From the NCBI GenBank assembly GCA_934281565.1, contig CAKQXI010000136.1:1-6173 (forward strand): DNA of 6,173 nt, in the 5' to 3' direction. This document shows, piece after piece, positions 1 to 4,574 of this stretch; positions within the stretch are counted from its first letter, which is position 1, and each line of letters starts with the position of its first letter. The notes beneath the pieces are model-generated. The model did not search any database. It saw only the letters and a list, made by a program, of their open reading frames with translations, and had not been told where the DNA came from. This stretch comes from an uncultured Prevotella sp. (GTDB lineage: Bacteria; Bacteroidota; Bacteroidia; Bacteroidales; Bacteroidaceae). The position numbers were made by a program, and so were the translations under genes.

Positions 1-16
1 CTCCACCTTTCCCGCG

Positions 17-45
17 CAAATATATAAAGAGGGAAACAGATGAAA
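17..45 (-). promoter_or_regulatory. Candidate Bacteroidetes promoter reading left out of the window
   Basis: On the minus strand TATATTTG (24-17) matches the Bacteroidetes primary-sigma -7 consensus TAnnTTTG exactly and is followed by CGCGGG, a common look for transcription starts in this phylum. A TTTC lies 17 nt upstream (45-42), a 3-of-4 match to the -33 TTTG. Downstream, AAAGGTGGAG at the left edge could begin a leader with a purine-rich ribosome site. The gene it would serve is beyond the window. An exact 8-position motif with two free bases can occur by chance. Confidence 0.45.
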
Positions 46-122
46 TGCTATGTATGATTTTTTTAGACAGAAAAAGGAAGGATGATACGACTGCATCTTT
101 CTCGAAAAGGCACAATATGCCC

Positions 123-161
123 TTGCATCTAAAACTCACGGATGTGTGACTTTAGATGCAA
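123..161. repeat. Inverted repeat downstream of the integrase
   Basis: Arms TTGCATCTAAA (123-133) and TTTAGATGCAA (151-161) are perfect 11-bp complements. The stem can resume inside with TCAC (136-139) and GTGA (146-149), leaving a GGATGT loop. Neither strand shows a T tract after the stem, so a simple intrinsic terminator is not supported. A further TGCATCT occurs at 92-98, 32 bp before the copy at 124-130. Beside a recombinase gene this could be a recombinase binding or crossover site, but that is inference. Confidence 0.7.
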
Positions 162-199
162 CTGGGAGAATTTGTTGATAGAGTATCAAATTTTATCAG

Positions 200-259
200 A
201 ATACTTTACAATATGGGGGAGAACCCATGATACTGCCGAAAGCATAGAGATAAAGTATT
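200..259. repeat. Nested inverted repeats just past the integrase stop
   Basis: Outer arms AATACTTTA (200-208) and TAAAGTATT (251-259) are perfect 9-bp complements separated by 42 nt. Inside them ATGGG and CCCAT flank GGAGAA as a 5-bp hairpin. A looser pair, AGTATC at 182-187 and GATACT at 229-234, overlaps them. The set starts 13 nt after the integrase stop on the minus strand. It lacks a T tract and could be a weak terminator, a set of recombinase arm-type sites or chance in AT-rich DNA. Confidence 0.45.
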
Positions 260-272
260 TGTTACCCAGATG

Positions 273-1448
273 TTACTTAAAGGATTTGTCTATAAGCCCG
301 ATGGCATGCTCCTTTTCCTTGTTTACTACCTTGGCATAAACTTGTGTTGTTGTGATGCTCTTGTGTCCCAGTAAAGTTGATACGGTGTATAGGTTCGCAC
401 CCAAGGACAACTCCAAGGTGGCAAAGGTGTGGCGAGCGCAATGGAACGTAATATCCTTGTTTCTTATTCCGATGTTATGAAGCCATTCTTTCAGATGCTT
501 GAATATTGCCGATTGGGATATGGACGAGAACACTATCCCTGTTGGTGGAGTGGGACGCTGGGGGAGCCATTGTCGGGCAAGGACTGGCAAGGGTATCTTT
601 AGCCAACGTTGGGTCTTTTGAATTTTCTTGTTGATATAATACTTGTTGTTCTCCTTGATGATTTCTTCCCAAGTGAGATTTAGGACATCGCTCTTTCTAA
701 GTCCAGTGAAGCAACTGAAAAGGAAAGCTTCTTTCAGTTGAGGTGTACTACAAGGAGAGGCAATCACTTTGTTGAGTTCTTTCCTGTTGAGATAACATCT
801 TGTAGAGTCAGGTCGTTTCGGACGATAATTGGGAGAAAGCAGGGATAGGGGATTGGATGGTATCAGTTCCTGCTTGACAGCTTCTTGCAGAACACTTCGG
901 AAGATACTATATTTAAGGTATATCGTACCGTCAGCCAACTTACGTTTGTTCTTGGTTGCTCGCAAGTCTGTTGCGTTGTGGAGATAGTCGATGAAGTTTT
1001 TGCAGAACTCAAGGTTTACTTTGTCGAGCAGCGTGTTCTTGGCACCGAAGTTCTCCAAATGGCGTTTCAGGGTAATGATGCTACTATACCTACCTTTGTT
1101 AATATCTTGGTCGGGTATCTTGCGGTCGTTGGCAAATTGCTGTACGAAGTCAAGAAGAAACACTTTCTTGGCATTTCTGTTCTGTTGCTGTGATGTATCG
1201 ACCAAAAGCTCAATGATCTTTTTGCTCTTGATGATGTAGGCTTGCTTAAGAACCTCCAGATTTTGTTCGTATGCCATTTGGTCAATTTCTGGTATGAGAT
1301 ACAGATGAAGAAAAAGGTAAGTGCGATGCCCTTTCCAATAGATATCCAGATACAGGCTCTTGTTGCCATTTTCCAGTTTCTTGCATCTTAGTTTGATAGG
1401 TTCCTTGAGCTTTAAATGCCTCTTGATGATATTGATAGACTTATCCAT
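273..1448 (-). CDS. Tyrosine recombinase / integrase, Bacteroidetes type
   Basis: Site-specific recombinase that cuts and rejoins DNA through a phosphotyrosine link, as used by integrative elements and by DNA-inversion systems in Bacteroidales. Three domains are visible. An N-terminal arm-binding beta domain (about 13-60; PIKLRCKKLENGNKSLYLDI and following) resembles Arm-DNA-bind_5. A helical SAM-like core-binding domain spans about 97-195. The catalytic domain spans about 215-385 with R251 (TGLRKSDV), the beta-hairpin Lys K278 (KIQKTQ), H336 and R339 (HCARHTF), H362 (LLGHKS) and nucleophile Y371 (TQVYAKV). The full catalytic set argues for an active enzyme, and 391 residues is full length. 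The ATG at 1448 has AGGA six bases upstream. It lies just past the thiL terminator and reads the same way as the operon. No excisionase, relaxase or phage gene is visible, so whether it serves an integrated element extending left or a local inversion switch cannot be told. Its exact subfamily is not recognised. Confidence 0.93.
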   Translation of the reverse strand: MDKSINIIKRHLKLKEPIKLRCKKLENGNKSLYLDIYWKGHRTYLFLHLYLIPEIDQMAYEQNLEVLKQAYIIKSKKIIELLVDTSQQQNRNAKKVFLLDFVQQFANDRKIPDQDINKGRYSSIITLKRHLENFGAKNTLLDKVNLEFCKNFIDYLHNATDLRATKNKRKLADGTIYLKYSIFRSVLQEAVKQELIPSNPLSLLSPNYRPKRPDSTRCYLNRKELNKVIASPCSTPQLKEAFLFSCFTGLRKSDVLNLTWEEIIKENNKYYINKKIQKTQRWLKIPLPVLARQWLPQRPTPPTGIVFSSISQSAIFKHLKEWLHNIGIRNKDITFHCARHTFATLELSLGANLYTVSTLLGHKSITTTQVYAKVVNKEKEHAIGLIDKSFK

Positions 1449-1450
1449 AG

Positions 1451-1458
1451 CTTTTCCT
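1451..1458 (-). promoter_or_regulatory. Shine-Dalgarno-like sequence of the integrase
   Basis: The minus strand reads AGGAAAAG, with the AGGA core six bases before the integrase ATG at 1448. This is a good Shine-Dalgarno match and supports that start. It is notable because Bacteroidetes genes often lack one; punA and thiL in this window show none. Confidence 0.55.
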
Positions 1459-1468
1459 GTTAGGTATG

Positions 1469-1511
1469 TAAATAAAATAAGTCACAAAACCAAGAGTGAT
1501 TTTGTGACTTA
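1469..1511 (-). terminator. Intrinsic terminator-like hairpin after thiL
   Basis: A perfect 12-bp inverted repeat, TAAGTCACAAAA at 1478-1489 and TTTTGTGACTTA at 1500-1511, encloses a 10-nt loop. Read on the minus strand it starts 19 nt after the thiL stop and is followed by the tail TTTTATTTA (1477-1469), the layout of a rho-independent terminator. In the plus direction it is followed by CGGTATTG, with no T tract, so it should act mainly on the thiL transcript. The stem is AT-rich, so efficiency may be moderate. It lies within the 82-nt gap before the integrase, which leaves little room for a separate integrase promoter. A perfect palindrome next to a recombinase gene could also be a protein-binding site. 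Confidence 0.65.
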
Positions 1512-1530
1512 CGGTATTGTTCGTGGAACA

Positions 1531-2637
1531 TCATTGCAGTGGGTTCCATCCTTGCGCCTTAAGCTCAAACTCCTGATTGTCACGAGTAACAAGCATCTTT
1601 CCAAGGCTTTCTTTGGTGATATATCCTATCTGTTTAATTCCCTCGATTTCCTCAATCTTGGCATGGTCACCGATAGGGACGGTGAACAGCAGCTCATAGT
1701 CTTCGCCACCATTCATGGCACAAGTGGTAAGGTTCATGTTGAATTCCTCAGCCATTACAGCCGTCTGGTAGTCGATAGGTATGTTCTTCTCGTAGATGCG
1801 GCATCCACAATGGCTTTGTTCACAGATGTGCATCAGCTCACTGCTGAGTCCATCGCTGATGTCCATCATGGCAGTAGGGCGGATGTTAGCCTCACGTAGT
1901 TTGACCAATATGTCGCCACGAGCCTCAGGTTGCAACTGTCGTTGTAACAGATATTCTTTACCAGCGAAGTCGGGTTGGAAATTGCGCATATCAGCCAAGT
2001 CTTGGTTAAAGGCAGCGAGCTTCTGAGTCTCTCCACTCGCCTTGGCCTCAGCTATTTTCTTGCGAATATCCTCCACTTGTCCATAGTAAACGGATTTCTC
2101 ACGTTCCAAGAGCTGAAGTCCCATGTAAGCAGCACCCAAGTCGCCAGAAACACAGATGAGGTCAGTCTCCTTGGCACCGTTCCTATATATAATGTCTTCT
2201 TTGTCGGCATAACCAATGCAGGTGATGCTGATGGCAAGACCTGTATAAGAAGAAGTGGTGTCACCACCCACGATGTCTACGTTCCATTTGTCGCACGCCA
2301 TGCGCAATCCCTTGTAGAACTCATCCAAGTCCTCGACCTTGAAACGCTTGCTCAAGGCGATGCTGACTATCATTTGCTGTGGAGTACCATTCATGGCAAA
2401 GATGTCACTGATATTGACCATGGCACTCTTGTAACCCAAGTGCTGGAGGTCTATGTAAGTGAGGTCGAAATGCACTCCCTCCATAAGCATATCGGTCGTG
2501 ACAAGTACCTCTTTGTCGGGATAGTGCATCACGGCGCAATCGTCTCCTACGCCATAGACGGTGGATGTGTTCTTGTTCTCATATCCTTTAGTAAGATGGT
2601 CGATTAGACCAAACTCACCTAACTTAGCGATGTCCAA
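1531..2637 (-). CDS. thiL: Thiamine-monophosphate kinase ThiL (TTG start)
   Basis: Phosphorylates thiamine monophosphate with ATP to thiamine pyrophosphate, the last step of cofactor synthesis; a cytosolic AIR-synthase-like (PurM superfamily) enzyme. The order of motifs is standard: LGEFGLIDHL (6-15), the ATP/Mg loop VGDDCAV (30-36), TTDMLMEGVHF (48-58), NISDIFAMNGTP (75-86), the VGGDTT block (123-128), MDISDGLSSEL (258-268) and GGEDYELLFTV (310-320). The start is inferred as TTG at 2637. An in-frame TAA lies only three codons upstream, no ATG precedes the conserved LGEFGLI block, and the first internal Met (M37) would delete the ATP-binding loop. The 368 residues exceed E. coli ThiL (325). 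The extra length is mainly a charged, helix-prone insertion at about 180-222 (EREKSVYYGQVEDIRKKIAE and on). Last gene of the sppA-lpxK-punA-thiL run; a terminator-like hairpin begins 19 nt after its TGA. Confidence 0.95.
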   Translation of the reverse strand: MDIAKLGEFGLIDHLTKGYENKNTSTVYGVGDDCAVMHYPDKEVLVTTDMLMEGVHFDLTYIDLQHLGYKSAMVNISDIFAMNGTPQQMIVSIALSKRFKVEDLDEFYKGLRMACDKWNVDIVGGDTTSSYTGLAISITCIGYADKEDIIYRNGAKETDLICVSGDLGAAYMGLQLLEREKSVYYGQVEDIRKKIAEAKASGETQKLAAFNQDLADMRNFQPDFAGKEYLLQRQLQPEARGDILVKLREANIRPTAMMDISDGLSSELMHICEQSHCGCRIYEKNIPIDYQTAVMAEEFNMNLTTCAMNGGEDYELLFTVPIGDHAKIEEIEGIKQIGYITKESLGKMLVTRDNQEFELKAQGWNPLQ

Positions 2638-2639
2638 CG

Positions 2640-2681
2640 TTCTTTAATGTTTAATGTTAAATGTTTAGTGTTAAATGTTAA
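2640..2681 (-). repeat. Heptanucleotide tandem repeat between punA and thiL
   Basis: On the minus strand, positions 2681-2647 are five head-to-tail 7-mers of consensus TWAACAY: TTAACAT, TTAACAC, TAAACAT, TTAACAT, TAAACAT. A degenerate sixth unit, TAAAGAA, occupies 2646-2640. The repeat fills nearly the whole 45-nt gap between the punA stop and the thiL TTG, so it is the thiL leader. It is almost pure A/T with one C per unit and contains no Shine-Dalgarno sequence. Units are variable in copy number in principle, because 7-nt arrays can slip at replication. Confidence 0.85.
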
Positions 2682-2682
2682 G

Positions 2683-3492
2683 TTATGAGCGTCGAATGAT
2701 TTCACGCATGATTTCAGTCATCTTAGGTTGCGCAGCGTTGGCAGCAATCTGCACTTCTTCATGACTTACTTCCACTGGGTCATCGAAACCGCCGAGGTCC
2801 GTGATGATACTGATACCAAACACTTTGATGCCACAGTGGCGAGCAACGATAACCTCTGGTACAGTGCTCATACCAACGGCATCTGCACCAAACTTATGAT
2901 ACATACGATACTCGGCAGGAGTCTCGAAAGTAGGTCCTTGAACACCTACATACACACCGTGTTTCACATCAATACCTTTCTCTTTGGCTATCTCATCGGC
3001 AAGGTTGCGCAACTCGAGATCATAAGCCTCGTGCATATCTGGGAAACGAGGACCAGTAGGGAAGTTCTTTCCACGCAAAGGATGCTCAGGGAAGAAGTTG
3101 ATGTGGTCGTCGATAATCATTAAGTCACCAACCTTGAACGATGGGTTCATGCCACCAGAAGCGTTACTTACAAAGAGAGTCTTGATACCAAGCTCGTACA
3201 TCACACGCTCTGGGAAAGTGACCTCTTTCATGTTGTAACCCTCGTAGTAGTGGAAACGTCCCTCCATAGCCATGATGTCCTTGCCACCCAATTTGCCGAA
3301 GATAAGTTTGCCAGCATGACCTTCAACCGTGGAAACAGGGAAGTTTGGTATCTCGCTATAAGGGAATTCGTAACTATCTGTTATTTCCGAAGCTAATTGT
3401 CCCAGGCCTGTTCCCAGGATAATAGCAGTCTTTGGACTTGTGGTCATCCTTTCTCTTAGCCAGGATGCTGTCTCTTGAATTCTTTCGTACAT
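2683..3492 (-). CDS. punA: Purine nucleoside phosphorylase, trimeric PNP/MTAP family
   Basis: Cytosolic purine salvage enzyme that splits purine nucleosides with phosphate into base and ribose-1-phosphate. The 269-residue length is typical of trimeric PNPs. Visible motifs: the phosphate-binding loop GTGLGQL (27-33), FPVSTVEGHAGKL (51-63), the phosphate/ribose segment EGRFHYYEGY (77-86), SNASGGMN (109-116), base-site GPTFETPAE (186-194, with F189 and E190 matching human F200 and E201), and GADAVGMSTVPEVIVARH (202-219). The position of human Asn243 is Asp here (ITD, D232), as in methylthioadenosine phosphorylases, whereas the residue equivalent to His257 is kept (H244). Substrate choice may therefore include 6-aminopurine nucleosides; this is inference. 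The ATG at 3492 fits because homology begins immediately (MYERIQETASWL). That start lies 119 nt inside the lpxK frame, and the region upstream is A-rich (AACGAAAAAATAATTAGCT) rather than carrying a clear Shine-Dalgarno sequence. thiL follows after 45 nt. Confidence 0.95.
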   Translation of the reverse strand: MYERIQETASWLRERMTTSPKTAIILGTGLGQLASEITDSYEFPYSEIPNFPVSTVEGHAGKLIFGKLGGKDIMAMEGRFHYYEGYNMKEVTFPERVMYELGIKTLFVSNASGGMNPSFKVGDLMIIDDHINFFPEHPLRGKNFPTGPRFPDMHEAYDLELRNLADEIAKEKGIDVKHGVYVGVQGPTFETPAEYRMYHKFGADAVGMSTVPEVIVARHCGIKVFGISIITDLGGFDDPVEVSHEEVQIAANAAQPKMTEIMREIIRRS

Positions 3493-4552
3493 AGCTAATT
3501 ATTTTTTCGTTAAAATTATGTTCTTGTTCTAACATGAAGCTGATCTTGATAGGCAAGGCATAGATGTTAGCCTTCACCTGTTCGCTCAGCCCCTTGGTCT
3601 CCTTTAGTCTTACGGCATCTTTCTCCGTAGTGATAATGATGCTTGGTGACGGCATGGCATCGAAATGCTCATTGATGCGAAGTGCATCTTTGTGCTTGAA
3701 CTGGTGATGGTCGCCGAACGCCAGTGTCGTCATGTCGGCAACCAATGGTTTCAAGTCGTGCTCCATCTGCTTGGGCGATGCTATCCCGGTGAGCAACATC
3801 ACGTGCAAATCTTTCATTTCAGGTAATGTGAGCGTCTTGCCAGAGAAGATGCCGACAGGATTGTCATAGTCGATGCAAGTAAAGTAGAGCTTCTGGAACG
3901 GATAAAGTTCCATAGCCTTTGTCAGCACACGAAACTCCATAGGCTTCAAATCCTTAGGGCATTTCGTGATGATCACAATGTCGGCGCGGTTCTTGCCACT
4001 CAATGGTTCACGCAATCTTCCGGCAGGCAACATCTTGTCGTATATGATGAGGCGGTGGTAATCCACCAAGAGGATATTGATGCCAGGCTTGACATAACGA
4101 TGCTGGAAAGCATCGTCCAGAAGCACGACTTCTACATCCTTGGTCGCTTCATTGTTCTGGAGCTTTTGTATGCCTCTTACACGTTTGGCATCGACAGCCA
4201 CGTAAATATCAGGGAACTTTTGGTGCATTTGGAACGGTTCATCACCAATCTCAGGCATAGTCGTATCCTTGTCGGCAATGACATAGCCATGGCTCTTGCG
4301 CTTATATCCTCGAGATAGAACAGCAATCCTTGCCTTGTCTTGCAAGAGGCGGATGAGATATTCTACATGAGGAGTCTTGCCCGACCCACCTACGGTGATG
4401 TTGCCCACAGAGATAACAGGCAGACTAAAGGCACGGCTCTTTTTAACGCCAATGTCAAATAGCCAGTTACGAAACCTCACGACGGCTCCGTATATCCAGC
4501 TTAGTGGCAACAGCCATTCGTTTATCTTGATAAGATCTCCTTCTGTTCTCAT
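3374..4552 (-). CDS. lpxK: Tetraacyldisaccharide 4'-kinase (lipid A 4'-kinase) LpxK
   Basis: Transfers the ATP gamma-phosphate to the 4' position of tetraacyldisaccharide-1-phosphate, giving lipid IVA in the Raetz pathway; acts at the cytoplasmic face of the inner membrane. The N-terminal hydrophobic/aromatic stretch (WLLPLSWIYGAVVRFRNWLF, 13-32) fits the family's membrane-association helix. Next come a P-loop VGGSGKTP (54-61), RGYKRKSHGY (81-90), GDEPFQM (103-109), a Walker-B-like LLDDAFQHR (144-152), PAGRLREP (176-183), FGDHHQF (280-286) and ITTEKDAVRL (307-316). All signature blocks of LpxK are present. The ATG at 4552 is chosen because it is preceded by AAGG and sits 22 nt after the sppA stop. 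At 392 residues the protein is longer than E. coli LpxK (about 330). The family-like sequence seems to end near NEKIISYVRKN (348-358), and the last 40 or so residues are basic and encoded in sequence shared with the start of punA. That tail may be translated readthrough rather than a functional domain. Confidence 0.95.
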   Translation of the reverse strand: MRTEGDLIKINEWLLPLSWIYGAVVRFRNWLFDIGVKKSRAFSLPVISVGNITVGGSGKTPHVEYLIRLLQDKARIAVLSRGYKRKSHGYVIADKDTTMPEIGDEPFQMHQKFPDIYVAVDAKRVRGIQKLQNNEATKDVEVVLLDDAFQHRYVKPGINILLVDYHRLIIYDKMLPAGRLREPLSGKNRADIVIITKCPKDLKPMEFRVLTKAMELYPFQKLYFTCIDYDNPVGIFSGKTLTLPEMKDLHVMLLTGIASPKQMEHDLKPLVADMTTLAFGDHHQFKHKDALRINEHFDAMPSPSIIITTEKDAVRLKETKGLSEQVKANIYALPIKISFMLEQEHNFNEKIISYVRKNSRDSILAKRKDDHKSKDCYYPGNRPGTISFGNNR

Positions 4553-4574
4553 ATACCTTATTAATATATATAGG

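Larger units (their letters stand above)
1..272. other. Non-coding stretch left of the integrase
   Basis: No convincing gene is visible on either strand. The one open frame of note on the plus strand (142-339) runs into the integrase tail and has no family features or ribosome site. The stretch holds the candidate leftward promoter near 17-45, the inverted repeat at 123-161, the nested repeats at 200-259 and short poly-T and poly-A runs near 57-75. No tRNA or CRISPR repeat was found. It separates the integrase from whatever lies further left. Confidence 0.6.

Noticed and set aside
57..76. Poly-T and poly-A runs as an intrinsic terminator
   Set aside because: The only stem is T-run against A-run around AGACAG with no G/C base pairs, too weak to call.
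1..272. tRNA gene or tRNA 3' end as integrase target
   Set aside because: No CCA end, T-arm motif or cloverleaf was found on either strand next to the integrase.
142..339. 65-codon plus-strand frame left of the integrase
   Set aside because: It overlaps the integrase 3' end in antisense, begins inside the 123-161 hairpin, has no Shine-Dalgarno sequence and shows no recognisable protein pattern.
1360..1899. 179-codon plus-strand frame across the thiL/integrase junction
   Set aside because: It runs antisense through the ends of two well-supported genes and through the terminator; no domain pattern.
1975..2607. 210-codon plus-strand frame antisense to thiL
   Set aside because: It lies wholly opposite thiL, which has every family motif; the antisense product resembles no family and is a compositional shadow.
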